From Clostridia bacterium (GTDB lineage Bacteria > Bacillota > Clostridia > Christensenellales > Borkfalkiaceae), in contig JAFUJR010000015.1 in NCBI GenBank assembly GCA_017468085.1, forward strand, positions 62,001 to 126,000: DNA of 64,000 bases, written 5' to 3'. Position 1 is the stretch's first letter. Each line of letters begins with the position of its first letter. This document shows positions 31,993 to 41,843 of this stretch, piece after piece. Under the pieces are notes generated by a model. That model had not been told where the DNA came from. It saw only the letters and a program-made list of their open reading frames with translations, and made no database searches. Both the position numbers and the translations under genes were made by a program.

Positions 31993-34226
31993 AGCTGATT
32001 TCCGCCTATATTGCCGGGTTTGGCAAGTTTGTCAACACCTCGTTTGATTTTAATTCCGATTTGATCATAATCAAAGAAAACAACGGCTGGGGAAAAACCA
32101 CCCTTGCCGAATTTATCCGTTGTATGCTCTACGGCTTGGACGGCGGCAGAACGAAATCCGTCCGCTCTAACGACAGAGTTCGTTACGAGCCGTGGCAGAG
32201 CGCAACCTACGGCGGTTCGCTCACCTTTACTTACGGCGGTAGGACTTACCGCGTAGAGCGCAACTTCGGCAAAACGCCCGCGCAGGATTCGGCGCGCGTC
32301 TTGGACGGGAACAATATGCCCTGCTACGAGTTCGGCGACAAAGCGGAACGGTTGGGCGTGATGCTGTTCGGTATGGATTCGGAGAGCTATAAAAAGAGCG
32401 TCTATATTCCGCAGGGCGAGATTGAAACGGCGGGTTTGCAAGGGGATTTAAAAACGCGGCTTTTGGCGTTGCTCAACACGGGCGGCGTGGAAAGCGGCGG
32501 CGCAGACCAAGCCTTGGAAAAATTGGACGCGGCGGAGAGAGCGCTTCGCGCAAAACGCCGTCCAGCCAAGGGAAAATTGGACGAAATTGACGAACAGCTC
32601 ACCAATCTTTCCGCGCAAAAAGCGGACTGCGAACGGTATGCGGAGACGGCGGTACAGCTTCGAGAAGGCTTAAAAAAATTGGACGCGGATATTGCTTTTT
32701 ATAACGAACAGATCCGCAAAGCCGAGGAAACCTTAGAGTATGCCTCGCGCCAAAACGAATTGGCGTTCAAACGCGAAAATTACGGGCAAGTGCAGGCGCA
32801 GCTGGCAAGCTCGCAGGCGCAACGCCAACAATTTGCCGTATTCTTCAACGGCGTAGACCCTGCCACGGTCAACCTCGACGGTATCACGAGGGGGGTAAAC
32901 GAATTTTACGCCGTTAAAGAAAAATTAGAAAGAACGCAGACGGAGCTGAACGGCTTAGAACGTCAGTATCAAGAAAAAACCGCCTTGTCGACGCAAGCGG
33001 ATAGCTTGGATAAACTCGTCAAATCCTACGAGGAAATTTTAGGCGGGGACGACGGGGGTAAAAACAATAACCGCGGCAAAAAGAAGACGCCGAAAATAAA
33101 AAAATTCCACGTATTGACGGGTTTTATCGGGATCGTGCTTGCCATCGTCGGCGCAGTGCTTATCGACGTTTCGCTCGTCGTGGGGCTGATCATGCTCGGC
33201 GTTGGCTTATTGGCGATGCTCATCGTCTTTTTATCGCTTCTTCCCAAACGGGAAAAGCCGTCTAAACCGAACGATAAAAACGATACGCCGCACGACGAAG
33301 TGATGGAAGGACGTCTGCGCGAGGCGAAAGCGGAAAAGCAGAAGGTGGAAAGAATGCTTGCCGCCTACCCTGCGGACTTAGAAAAACGACGCGAGGCGCT
33401 GACGGACGAAAAGGAAACCCTCCAAGCCGAGCTTACGGCAAGAGAGCAGGCAATTTGCAAGTTTTTAAGCAATTTCCGCTTTGAAGAAACCTACGATTAC
33501 CGCGCGGCAGTTGCGCTTTTGCAAAACAGAATTGAAGGCTATAAGCAAATAAACGAGCAGGCGGCGGAATATCAAACCCGCTTAAATAATTTGGAGCAAG
33601 ATATGCAAGCGCCCCCTCCGTCCGAGCCTGTCGCCTATTCCAGTATCGGCGAATTGCGCGCCCAAAAAGAGAGCTTGACGCAAAAAAAAGAGGAGCTTCT
33701 TACCCGTCGCGCGCGCACCGTTTCCGACGCGGAGGAGTGCGAACGCAGAGCGGACAAAGACGCCCTTATCGCCGAAGAAGAAAGACTTTTGGCGGAAAAG
33801 GAGCGGTTGGAAAAACGCCATCGCGCTATTTTGATGGCGAAGGAAATTTTGCTTCGCGCAAGAAACAGCATTGCCACCCGTTACCTTATCCCCGTCGAGG
33901 AGGGATGTAAGGCGTATATGCAATTTTTGCATGGCGACGGCGCTGCCGTCCGCTTTAACGCCGAGGGCGAGCCTTTGCGTGAGGAGCAGGGAAAGCTGCG
34001 GGAAATGGGCTTTTACAGCGCGGGGATGCGCGAATTGCTTGGGCTTAGCATTCGCGTCGCGCTTGTCGATACCGTTTTCAATCAAGAAAAACCCGTGCTT
34101 GTCTTGGACGATCCGTTCGTCAATCTCGACGATGAAAAGACGGATAAAGCAAAGCGGTTGGTAAAGGAGCTTACCAAGCGTTATCAAGTGCTGTATATGA
34201 CCTGCAAAAAGGAAAGAAAGCCTTAA
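31989..34226 (+). CDS. SMC/Rad50-like ATPase with central membrane segment (YhaN/SbcC-like)
   Basis: 745 residues. N-terminal Walker A NNGWGKTTLAEFIRCMLYG, a long coiled coil (about 175-345), two adjacent hydrophobic helices (about 373-418) where SbcC would have its zinc hook, a second coiled coil, then signature YSAGMRELLGLS and Walker B VLVLDDPFVNLDD. The hydrophobic hairpin replaces the CxxC hook and may anchor the coil tip in the membrane, as in YhaN-type proteins. It should drive the nuclease encoded upstream. DNA repair at the membrane is inferred. Confidence 0.88.
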   Translation: MKLISAYIAGFGKFVNTSFDFNSDLIIIKENNGWGKTTLAEFIRCMLYGLDGGRTKSVRSNDRVRYEPWQSATYGGSLTFTYGGRTYRVERNFGKTPAQDSARVLDGNNMPCYEFGDKAERLGVMLFGMDSESYKKSVYIPQGEIETAGLQGDLKTRLLALLNTGGVESGGADQALEKLDAAERALRAKRRPAKGKLDEIDEQLTNLSAQKADCERYAETAVQLREGLKKLDADIAFYNEQIRKAEETLEYASRQNELAFKRENYGQVQAQLASSQAQRQQFAVFFNGVDPATVNLDGITRGVNEFYAVKEKLERTQTELNGLERQYQEKTALSTQADSLDKLVKSYEEILGGDDGGKNNNRGKKKTPKIKKFHVLTGFIGIVLAIVGAVLIDVSLVVGLIMLGVGLLAMLIVFLSLLPKREKPSKPNDKNDTPHDEVMEGRLREAKAEKQKVERMLAAYPADLEKRREALTDEKETLQAELTAREQAICKFLSNFRFEETYDYRAAVALLQNRIEGYKQINEQAAEYQTRLNNLEQDMQAPPPSEPVAYSSIGELRAQKESLTQKKEELLTRRARTVSDAEECERRADKDALIAEEERLLAEKERLEKRHRAILMAKEILLRARNSIATRYLIPVEEGCKAYMQFLHGDGAAVRFNAEGEPLREEQGKLREMGFYSAGMRELLGLSIRVALVDTVFNQEKPVLVLDDPFVNLDDEKTDKAKRLVKELTKRYQVLYMTCKKERKP

Positions 34227-34303
34227 AGGCTTTAAACGCGCGCCGTTCATACTTACGAAATAAGAAAATTTGGTGAAAGTATTTGAAATCGGCGGTCAAA
34301 CCG

Positions 34304-34332
34304 TTGACATTTTGCGCGCGGGGAATTACAAT
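34304..34332 (+). promoter_or_regulatory. Promoter of the heterodimeric ABC exporter
   Basis: TTGACA (34304-34309), 17-base spacer, TACAAT (34327-34332). It lies downstream of the first in-frame Met at 34283, ruling that start out. Confidence 0.72.
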
Positions 34333-34369
34333 AAAAACCACGATTTTTCATTCCATAAAGAGGTATCGT

Positions 34370-36211
34370 ATGTCTACGAAAACGAAACCCAAAAAACAAA
34401 ATATCATAAAACCCCTGCTGGGGAGCGTAAGGGAGTATAAAAAGCCCTCCGTCATTACCCCCGTCTTTATGGCGGTGGAGGCGTTTTGCGAGTGCTTGAT
34501 CCCTTGGTTCGCAGGTAGGCTTATCACCACCATACAAGCGGCAGGCGATAACTTGTTGCAATCGATTTTTATGTACGGCGGCATTTTGCTTGCGCTTGCG
34601 ATCTGCTCTCTTTTGAGCGGCGTGCTAGCGGGCAGATTTGCGGCGACGGCAAGCTGCGGCTTTGCGAAAAACCTGCGCCACGATTTGTTCTATAAGGTGC
34701 AGAAATTTTCCTTTGCCAACGTGGATAAATTCTCGTCGTCCTCCCTCGTTACCCGTTTAACGACGGACGTTACCAACGTACAGCAATCCTATCAGATGTG
34801 CTTACGTATCGCCATTCGCGTACCCTTGCAATTCACCTTCGCCATCATCATGAGCTTCCTCACCAACCCCAAACTCGCGTGGATTTTCGTGGCGATCATC
34901 CCCTTCTTGGGCGCGGCGCTCGTCTTGATCATGCGCGTGGTCATGCCTTTCTTCCGCCGTATCTTTAAAAAGTACGACGCGCTGAACAATTCCGTGCAGG
35001 AAAACGTCAGCGGTATCCGCGTGGTAAAATCCTTCGTCCGCGAAGACTATGAAAAGGACAAATTTGAAAAAGCGGCAGGGGAGGTACGCGACGACTTTAC
35101 GAGAGCGGAAAAAATCATCGCGCTCAATAACCCCATTATGACCCTCGCCATCAACGTGGCGGCGGTGCTGATTTCCATTCTGTCCGCATACGCGATCATC
35201 AACGCGGATTTTTGGGCGGCGTTCGACGGGTATAAAATCGGTACGCTCACCACGGACGGATTTGGCATCGGTCAGCTTTCCACCCTCATTTCCTACGGCA
35301 TTCAAATGCTCTCGTGCTTGATGATGTTCTCGATGATTTTCGTCATGCTGTCCATGTCCTTGGAATCGGCGCGCCGTATCAGCGAGGTATTGACGACGGA
35401 ATCCGATCTCGCCAGCCCCGAAAACGGACTGAAAGAAGTCAAGGACGGCTCTATCAGCTTTAGAAACGTCAACTTCAAATACGCGGCAACGGCGAATAAA
35501 TACGCCCTTTCCGATATCGATTTAGAAATAAAATCGGGCGAAACGGTGGGTATTTTGGGCGGCACGGGCTCGTCGAAAACCACCCTGATTCAGCTCATTC
35601 CCCGTCTTTACGACGCGACGGACGGCGAGGTGCTCGTCGGCGGCGAAAACGTAAAAAATTACGACTTGGACACCTTACGCAAAGAGGTTGCGGTGGTGCT
35701 GCAAAAGAACGTCCTTTTCTCGGGTACGATCAAAGAAAACCTGCGTTGGGGGGACGAAAATGCAACGGACGAGGAATTGGAACGCGTCTGCAAACTGGCG
35801 CAAGCGGACGATTTTATCCGCGCCTTCCCCGACGGCTACGATACGTATATCGAGCAGGGGGGTACGAACGTTTCGGGCGGTCAAAAGCAACGCCTTTGCA
35901 TTGCAAGAGCTTTGCTTCGTAAACCGAAAATTCTCATTTTGGACGACAGTACTTCGGCGGTGGACACCAAGACGGACGCCCTTATCCGCCACGCGTTCGC
36001 CGAAGAAATTCCCAATACCACGAAAATTATCATTGCGCAGCGCGTTTCTTCCGTAGAACACGCAGACAAGATCCTCGTTTTAGAGGGCGGTAAAATTATC
36101 GCGTGCGGCAATCACGAAACGCTTATGAAAACGAGCGACGTTTACCGCGAAACGTACGAGGCGCAGACTAAGGGGAAGTCCTCCGAAAATCAAGAAGGAG
36201 GTGAAGCGTAA
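34370..36211 (+). CDS. ABC exporter half-transporter A (degenerate nucleotide site)
   Basis: 613 residues from ATG 34370 (AAAGAGG upstream). Six-helix exporter domain (about 20-330), then the ATPase: Walker A GGTGSSKTT (Ser where Gly is usual), signature VSGGQKQRL, and Walker B ILILDDSTSAVD with Asp in place of the catalytic Glu. That Glu-to-Asp change marks the degenerate site of heterodimeric exporters such as BmrCD; the partner at 36211 has the canonical Glu. It probably exports drugs or lipids. The stop overlaps the next start (TAATG). Confidence 0.92.
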   Translation: MSTKTKPKKQNIIKPLLGSVREYKKPSVITPVFMAVEAFCECLIPWFAGRLITTIQAAGDNLLQSIFMYGGILLALAICSLLSGVLAGRFAATASCGFAKNLRHDLFYKVQKFSFANVDKFSSSSLVTRLTTDVTNVQQSYQMCLRIAIRVPLQFTFAIIMSFLTNPKLAWIFVAIIPFLGAALVLIMRVVMPFFRRIFKKYDALNNSVQENVSGIRVVKSFVREDYEKDKFEKAAGEVRDDFTRAEKIIALNNPIMTLAINVAAVLISILSAYAIINADFWAAFDGYKIGTLTTDGFGIGQLSTLISYGIQMLSCLMMFSMIFVMLSMSLESARRISEVLTTESDLASPENGLKEVKDGSISFRNVNFKYAATANKYALSDIDLEIKSGETVGILGGTGSSKTTLIQLIPRLYDATDGEVLVGGENVKNYDLDTLRKEVAVVLQKNVLFSGTIKENLRWGDENATDEELERVCKLAQADDFIRAFPDGYDTYIEQGGTNVSGGQKQRLCIARALLRKPKILILDDSTSAVDTKTDALIRHAFAEEIPNTTKIIIAQRVSSVEHADKILVLEGGKIIACGNHETLMKTSDVYRETYEAQTKGKSSENQEGGEA

Positions 36212-38223
36212 TGGCACAAGCACAGACGAAAACGGCAAGAACGCCCGCTATGCCCAAAGGGCCGATGCGCGGCAGAGGTATGCCCGTACCCAAGGGCGCA
36301 ATCAAAAAAGGTACGCTCGGCAGACTTATCAAAACGGTATTCAAATATTACAAATTCCGCACGATTTTCGCGCTTTTGTTCCTCGCGTTCAGCTCGGTGG
36401 GCAGTTTGGTTTCCACCGTCTATATGGAAGGGATCGTCAGCGACGTTATCGAGCCCGCGCTCACCAAAGACCCGATTACGGGCTTGCAGGTAGGGTTGAC
36501 CTCGGCGTTACAGACAAAACTCGTCGGTTTGGTAATCATGATGGTTTCGGTGTATGCGCTCGTCATACTCTCGTCCTTCTTGTATACGCGGATTATGGCG
36601 ACGATTACGCAGGGCACGCTGTATCACTTGCGCGCGGATATGTTTGCAAAAATGCAAAAACTGCCCATTAAGTACTTCGATACGCACGCGCACGGCGATA
36701 TTATGAGTTCGTACACCAACGATACGGACGCGACCCGTCAGCTTATCGGACAGAGCTTACCCACCCTTTTAAGCAGTTCGCTCACTTTAATAACTTCTAT
36801 CGTGCTCATGCTCGTGTACAGCGTGTGGCTCTTCCTCGTCGTCGGCGTTTGTACGGTTGCAATGACTGTCGTCGTTAAGAAAATTGGCGGAAACAGCGCA
36901 AAATATATGGTTGCGCAACAGAGCTCGCTCGCAAGAGGGGAGGGCTACGTCGAGGAAATGATGAAGGGGCAGAAGGTCGTCAAAGTATTCACGCACGAAG
37001 AAAAATCCAAAGAGGAATTTGATAGGCTCAACGAGCAGCTTTTCAAGGACAGCGCAAGGGCGCACGGCTTCGGCAACATCTTAGGGCCTATCCTTGGCAA
37101 TATCGGCAATATAACCTACGTTTTAATTGCTATCGTCGGCGGTGTTTTCTACGTCATGGGTCTGCCCAATATCGGCTTTGAAGCGTGGGTAAAAGGGAGT
37201 ACGGCGTTTGGCATCAGCGTCATCGTCGCATTCCTTGGCGTTTCGCGTAACTTTACGCAGACGGTCAACCAAATGAGCCAACAGTTCTCGATGGTTGCGA
37301 TGGGTCTTGCGGGCGCAAGCCGCGTATTTACGGTCATGGACGAACAGCCCGAAACGGACGACGGGTACGTTACCCTCGTCAACGCAAAATACGACGAAAA
37401 CGGCGTATTGACGGAAACGGAAGAACGCACCCATTTGTGGGCGTGGAAGCATTTCCACAAAGCGGACGGCACGACGACCTACGTCGAACTGAAGGGCGAC
37501 ATCGTCATGGATATGGTCGATTTTGGCTACGTGCCCGAAAAGCAGGTGCTTACGGACGTTTCACTCTATGCAAGACCCGGACAAAAAATCGCCTTTGTCG
37601 GCGCGACGGGCGCAGGAAAAACGACGATCACCAATCTCATCAACCGTTTCTACGATATCGCGGACGGAAAAATCCGTTACGACGGTATCAACGTCAACAA
37701 AATCAAAAAGGACGACCTGCGCCGCTCGCTTGGCGTGGTATTGCAGGACGTCAATCTGTTCACCGGCACGGTAATGGAAAATATCCGTTACGGGCGGTTG
37801 GACGCTACGGACGAAGAATGTATCGCGGCGGCGAAACTTGCCAACGCGGACGACTTTATCAACCGTCTGCCCGAAGGGTATAACACGATGCTCACCAACA
37901 ACGGCGCAAACCTTTCGCAAGGACAACGTCAGCTTTTATCGATTGCGCGCGCGGCGGTTGCCGACCCTCCCGTTATGATTTTGGACGAGGCAACCTCGTC
38001 TATCGATACGCGCACGGAAGCGCTCGTTACCGACGGTATGGATAAATTAATGCACGGAAGAACGGTTTTCGTTATCGCGCACAGATTATCGACGGTCCGC
38101 AATTCCGACGCCATCATGGTTTTGGACCACGGCAGAATTATCGAACGCGGCACGCACGACGAGTTGATTGCGCAGCGCGGGACGTATTATCAGTTGTATA
38201 CCGGCGCCTTCGAATTAGAGTAA
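36211..38223 (+). CDS. ABC exporter half-transporter B (canonical nucleotide site)
   Basis: 670 residues. A positively charged N-terminal extension with proline and glycine (about 1-30), six membrane helices, an insertion of about 50 residues between the membrane and ATPase domains (NAKYDENGVLTETEERTHLW), then Walker A GATGAGKTT, signature LSQGQRQLL, Walker B VMILDEATSSID and switch HRLSTVRN. It pairs with half A, and its intact site should do most of the hydrolysis. AAGGAGGTGAAG precedes the start. The insertion is typical of the larger subunit in this Firmicute family. Confidence 0.93.
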   Translation: MAQAQTKTARTPAMPKGPMRGRGMPVPKGAIKKGTLGRLIKTVFKYYKFRTIFALLFLAFSSVGSLVSTVYMEGIVSDVIEPALTKDPITGLQVGLTSALQTKLVGLVIMMVSVYALVILSSFLYTRIMATITQGTLYHLRADMFAKMQKLPIKYFDTHAHGDIMSSYTNDTDATRQLIGQSLPTLLSSSLTLITSIVLMLVYSVWLFLVVGVCTVAMTVVVKKIGGNSAKYMVAQQSSLARGEGYVEEMMKGQKVVKVFTHEEKSKEEFDRLNEQLFKDSARAHGFGNILGPILGNIGNITYVLIAIVGGVFYVMGLPNIGFEAWVKGSTAFGISVIVAFLGVSRNFTQTVNQMSQQFSMVAMGLAGASRVFTVMDEQPETDDGYVTLVNAKYDENGVLTETEERTHLWAWKHFHKADGTTTYVELKGDIVMDMVDFGYVPEKQVLTDVSLYARPGQKIAFVGATGAGKTTITNLINRFYDIADGKIRYDGINVNKIKKDDLRRSLGVVLQDVNLFTGTVMENIRYGRLDATDEECIAAAKLANADDFINRLPEGYNTMLTNNGANLSQGQRQLLSIARAAVADPPVMILDEATSSIDTRTEALVTDGMDKLMHGRTVFVIAHRLSTVRNSDAIMVLDHGRIIERGTHDELIAQRGTYYQLYTGAFELE

Positions 38224-38227
38224 AACG

Positions 38228-38410
38228 ACGTATAAGGGCGCGTCTTCATCACAAAAACGGAACTTGCCCTTGGTCATTTACGCAAAGTAAACTCCCTTCG
38301 GGCAAAACCCGTGTTTTGTGCGAATCTGCAACCCTTCTCCGCCGTTTTACGCGGTTTGGACGGGCGTGCGGAAATTCGTGTTGCATTCACCGTTTTACCT
38401 ATTCCGTCAT
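38228..38410 (+). repeat. Dispersed intergenic element, copy 3
   Basis: After CGTATAAGGGCGCGTCTTC (shared with 12804-12822) come GGAACTTGCCCTTGG, the inverted pair TTTACGCAAAGTAAACTCC, GGGCAAAACCCGTG, CGAATCTGCAACCC and CCGCCGTTTTACGCGGTTTG. The order of parts matches the copies at 14039 and 55270, although the palindrome sequence differs. No gene is visible in 38224-38484. Confidence 0.5.
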
Positions 38411-38484
38411 ACCGACCAAGTGAAACGAGCGGAGCGTATCCCATAACATTACAGCCAAAATTTCGCATTTCTTATTTCACATTT

Positions 38485-39306
38485 ATGAAAAACACTACAC
38501 TTCCCGTAAAGACAATTTATTATACGGACGAACGCAACGACGAGTTTTCCGAGGCAGTCATCGAGCCCAAAAAGATTGACGAGAATTGGAAATATATTCG
38601 CCGTGGCTTTTGGAGTGGGTTAAAACGCTTTCTTGCCTATTGGGTGATCGCCCATCCGTTGGCGTATCTTTACTGCCGTTTTAAATTCCGTTGGACGGTC
38701 AAAAATAAAAAGGTATTAAAAGAATTAAAGGGTAAAAGGCAGGGCTTTTTTATGTACGGAAACCACACCCAGCCCACGGGCGACGCGGTCATTCCGTCTT
38801 TGGTAATCAACCCCAAATCGGCGTACACCATCGTGCACGCCAACAACGTTTCCATGCCCTATCTTGGCAGAGCCACGCCGTATATGGGCGCGCTTCCCAT
38901 GCCCGACAACTTAAAGGCGAGCCGTAATTTCAAGGAAGCGATTCACGTCCGCTACAAAGAGGGGAACTGCATTATGATCTATCCCGAGGCGCATATTTGG
39001 CCCTACTATATCGGCATTCGGGATTTTCCTACCGTTTCCTTCCGCTATCCCGTCGATTTAAACGCGCCTTGCTTTGCGTTGACGAATACCTATCAAAAGC
39101 GCAAGCACGGGAAAACGCCGAAAATCGTTACTTATATAGACGGACCTTTTTACCCCGACGAGAATTTGCCTCCCAAGGAAAGGATGCAAAAGCTCCGCAA
39201 TCAAATTTACGAAAAAATGGTGGAACGCAGTCAATTAAGCGACTGTGAATATATCCGCTATCTTCCAAAGGAAGATAAAGAAAATAAACAAGAGGATGAA
39301 AAATGA
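38485..39306 (+). CDS. PlsC-like acyltransferase family protein
   Basis: 273 residues from ATG 38485. The longer frame from 38311 runs through the repeat element. After an amphipathic N-terminus and a hydrophobic segment (about 45-65) come the acyltransferase blocks: NHTQPTGDA (H-x5-D, one residue longer than the usual H-x4-D) and IMIYPEAHIWP (for the usual EGT region). It likely acylates lysophosphatidate or another glycerolipid at the inner membrane face. The next gene overlaps by four bases. No strong ribosome site is seen. Confidence 0.8.
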   Translation: MKNTTLPVKTIYYTDERNDEFSEAVIEPKKIDENWKYIRRGFWSGLKRFLAYWVIAHPLAYLYCRFKFRWTVKNKKVLKELKGKRQGFFMYGNHTQPTGDAVIPSLVINPKSAYTIVHANNVSMPYLGRATPYMGALPMPDNLKASRNFKEAIHVRYKEGNCIMIYPEAHIWPYYIGIRDFPTVSFRYPVDLNAPCFALTNTYQKRKHGKTPKIVTYIDGPFYPDENLPPKERMQKLRNQIYEKMVERSQLSDCEYIRYLPKEDKENKQEDEK

Positions 39307-40142
39307 TGATTAACCTTTTATACAGTGGCAACGGAAAGGTATTCGACGGCGTATTGACGTCTACCCTTTCTTTGGTGAAGAGATTGGAAAATCCGCGTCC
39401 CCTTCGCGTTTATCTCTATACGATGACGCTTACGCGCGTTAACCCGAATTATACGGCGATGGGGGAGGAGCACGCGCGCTTTATCGAAAAGGCGCTTCAA
39501 AAGCACAACCCCGACACAAAGGTTATCCTTTGCGACGTAACCGATTTATACGAAACGCACTTAAAGCAAAACGCAAACGAGGGATGTTATTGCTCTCCGT
39601 ATACCTTGCTCCGCTTGCTTGCCGATTTGACGGACATGCCCAACAAGCTCTTATATCTCGACGCGGACATTATGCTCAATAAAGACGTTTCCAAGCTGTA
39701 CGATATGGACATTGAAGAATACGAATACGCGGCGGCGAACGACCATTACGGAAAATTCCTTATCAACCCCGGCTATATCAACGCGGGCGTGTTGCTTTTC
39801 AATATGAAAAAGTGCCGTGAAACGGGCTTGTTTGAAAAGGCACGGGAGCTTATTCGCGTTAAAAAACTGACCTTTGCAGACCAATCGGCAATCATTCGCT
39901 CCACCACCAAGCGCAAACTTATTTCTCAACGCTTTAACGACCAAAAATTTCTGTATAAAAATACGGTCATACGACACTTTTCCAAGCGGCTCTTTTGGTT
40001 GCCTTATCCGCACACGGAAAACATCAAACAATGGCACGTGGAAAAGGTGCATAAAAAATTCAAATATCATCAATTCGACGATATTTTAAACGAGTATTTA
40101 GAGTTGAAAGCAGAATTTGAAAACACGCAAAAAACAGAATAA
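39303..40142 (+). CDS. Glycosyltransferase family 8
   Basis: 279 residues. GT8 layout: N-terminal MINLLYSGNGKVFDGVLTS, the metal-binding LYLDADIMLNKDVSKLY (DxD), NPGYINAGVLLFNMKK, and a C-terminal FTADQ-like segment LTFADQSAII. Soluble retaining glycosyltransferase using a nucleotide sugar, acceptor unknown; coupling to the acyltransferase suggests a lipid or envelope glycan. Ribosome site AAGAGGATG lies in the end of the upstream gene. Confidence 0.9.
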   Translation: MMINLLYSGNGKVFDGVLTSTLSLVKRLENPRPLRVYLYTMTLTRVNPNYTAMGEEHARFIEKALQKHNPDTKVILCDVTDLYETHLKQNANEGCYCSPYTLLRLLADLTDMPNKLLYLDADIMLNKDVSKLYDMDIEEYEYAAANDHYGKFLINPGYINAGVLLFNMKKCRETGLFEKARELIRVKKLTFADQSAIIRSTTKRKLISQRFNDQKFLYKNTVIRHFSKRLFWLPYPHTENIKQWHVEKVHKKFKYHQFDDILNEYLELKAEFENTQKTE

Positions 40143-40145
40143 ATA

Positions 40146-40187
40146 AAACGCCGCGCGGTGAAGAACCGCACGGCGTTCCGTTTTTAT
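40146..40187 (+). terminator. Bidirectional terminator between GT8 and the PHP gene
   Basis: AACGCCGCGCGGT pairs with ACCGCACGGCGTT (one mismatch or wobble) with T-rich DNA on the plus side and an A-tract on the other, serving both converging genes. Confidence 0.75.
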
Positions 40188-40942
40188 ATAAAGGGTTGTT
40201 CGACGAGGCGTACGCCAAGCTCGGTTGCCATTTGTTTGCCCGCCGCTTGTAAAGCTTTGTCTTTTAAATACTTCGGTTCGTGCGCGTCCACGCCAAGTAC
40301 GACGTCGTTTCCAACTTTTGCCGCAATTTCAAAAAGCATTTTATTCGGATAATGCCGATCCGTAAGCAAACCCAAGAGGTTGATTTCAAGCGGAATATTC
40401 AGCGCTTTTGCGCCCTCGCACAGCCGCAAATATTCCTTTTGAATATGCGCGTAGGGGAAATCGTATCCCGCAAGGTCAGGGTGTGCAAGATAGGCAAAAT
40501 CGCCCGTGGAAAGCCCCTCCAAAACTTGCGAAACGTAACGGGTAAGCTGAGCGGGCTTATTCAAATGCCCACTGTAAATTTCGCCTATTTCGTTCCCTAA
40601 AAAGTGTTGCCCCATGATGCAGTAATCGGGGCTTACCTGCGATAAAAATGCCATTTCGTCTTTATGGAAATCGGGGTAATATTCCAGTTCGAACCCAAGC
40701 AAAATACGGATATCCTTTTCGTATTCTTTGGCAAGCGCGCGCACGCTTTCGGCGTAATCAAAAAGCTCGTCCGTGAACATACGGTAGGTGGAGTAATAGG
40801 CGGGATTTTTAAAAAGGTAGGGGGCGTGGTCGGAAAAACCGAGCGTTTTTATGCCCGCGGCAATCGCGTTTTCTACGTATTCTCTGTCCGTACCGCTCGC
40901 ATGTCGACAGCGCGCGGTATGCGTGTGATAATTATATAACAT
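40184..40942 (-). CDS. PHP-family histidinol-phosphatase (HisJ-like)
   Basis: 252 residues. PHP metal-binding motifs: YNYHTHTARCRHASGTDREY at the N-terminus, LGFSDHAPY, LGFELEYYPD, IMGQHFLG, LAHPDLAG and GVDAHEP. It most likely removes phosphate from histidinol phosphate, although other his genes are not nearby and many PHP proteins of this type act on other substrates. Minus strand, 25 bases after the amino acid transporter genes, so it may be the last gene of that unit. Confidence 0.82.
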   Translation of the reverse strand: MLYNYHTHTARCRHASGTDREYVENAIAAGIKTLGFSDHAPYLFKNPAYYSTYRMFTDELFDYAESVRALAKEYEKDIRILLGFELEYYPDFHKDEMAFLSQVSPDYCIMGQHFLGNEIGEIYSGHLNKPAQLTRYVSQVLEGLSTGDFAYLAHPDLAGYDFPYAHIQKEYLRLCEGAKALNIPLEINLLGLLTDRHYPNKMLFEIAAKVGNDVVLGVDAHEPKYLKDKALQAAGKQMATELGVRLVEQPFI

Positions 40943-40967
40943 GATTCGTCCTCACAGTTTCCGAGGA

Positions 40968-41843
40968 TTATTGCAACACCTTGGAAAGGAAATCCTTTAA
41001 GCGCTCGTCCTGCGGATTTTCAAAGAAGTCTTTGGGGTTGTTTTCTTCCTTGATGACGCCCTCGTTCATGAAGATAACGCGGTTTGCCACCTCTTTTGCA
41101 AAGCCCATTTCGTGCGTAACGACGATCATCGTCATACCCTCCCGGGCAAGCTCTGTCATAACCTTTAAAACCTCGCCGACCATTTCGGGGTCGAGGGCGG
41201 AGGTGGGCTCGTCAAAGAGCAAAACCTCGGGGTCCATCGCAAGGGCGCGGACGATGGCAATGCGCTGTTTTTGTCCGCCCGAAAGGGTGTTTGGATATAC
41301 GTTTGCCTTGTCCTCAAGCCCGACTTTTTTCAGGAGTTCCATCGCCTTTTTTTCTGCCTCGTCTTTCGTCATTTTCTTCAATTTAACGGGCGTAAGCGTG
41401 ATATTTTGCAGTACGGTAAGGTGGGGAAAGAGGTTGAACTGTTGGAAAACCATACCCACTTTTTGGCGGTGGAGGTCGATTTCCTTGTTCATCTTCTTTG
41501 CGATGGGCTTTTCGATGGCTTTCAGCGCGAGATATTGCGCTTCAATCGCTTTATATTCCGCTTTATCATACCCTTTTTGCGCCTTTAACGCTTTCATTTG
41601 GCGCTTGAAATATACGCGCTCGTTTTTAAAAATGACCTTGCCCTCGAAGCTGATTTCGCCCGCGTTGGGCATTTCCAAAAAGTTTAAGCAACGGAGAAAG
41701 GTGGACTTTCCGCACCCCGACGGACCGATAACGGCGATTACGTCGCCCTTGTATACGTTCAGGTCTACGCCCTTCAAAACTTCTAATTTTTTAAATTTTT
41801 TATGCAGAGCTTTTACCTGCAAAAAGGCTTTCTTATCGTTCAT
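40968..41843 (-). CDS. Polar amino acid ABC transporter ATPase with an insertion
   Basis: 291 residues; the family is about 240-250. Walker [10 protein letters not shown] (40-48), Q loop [10 protein letters not shown], signature [10 protein letters not shown], Walker [15 protein letters not shown], switch VTHEMGFAK. About 50 Lys/Ala-rich residues (roughly 72-122) are inserted between Walker A and the Q loop and look like a helical hairpin. With the permease and binding protein upstream on this strand it imports a polar amino acid. Overlaps the permease by eleven bases. Confidence 0.93.
   Translation of the reverse strand: MNDKKAFLQVKALHKKFKKLEVLKGVDLNVYKGDVIAVIGPSGCGKSTFLRCLNFLEMPNAGEISFEGKVIFKNERVYFKRQMKALKAQKGYDKAEYKAIEAQYLALKAIEKPIAKKMNKEIDLHRQKVGMVFQQFNLFPHLTVLQNITLTPVKLKKMTKDEAEKKAMELLKKVGLEDKANVYPNTLSGGQKQRIAIVRALAMDPEVLLFDEPTSALDPEMVGEVLKVMTELAREGMTMIVVTHEMGFAKEVANRVIFMNEGVIKEENNPKDFFENPQDERLKDFLSKVLQ

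Noticed and set aside
30907..34226. SbcD/SbcC-like pair as a phage-defence system
   Set aside because: Matches the housekeeping YhaON/SbcCD type, with no defence neighbours or extra effector domain.
34283..34369. Longer N-terminus for ABC exporter half A
   Set aside because: The -35 and -10 elements lie inside this stretch, so it is not transcribed from its own promoter.
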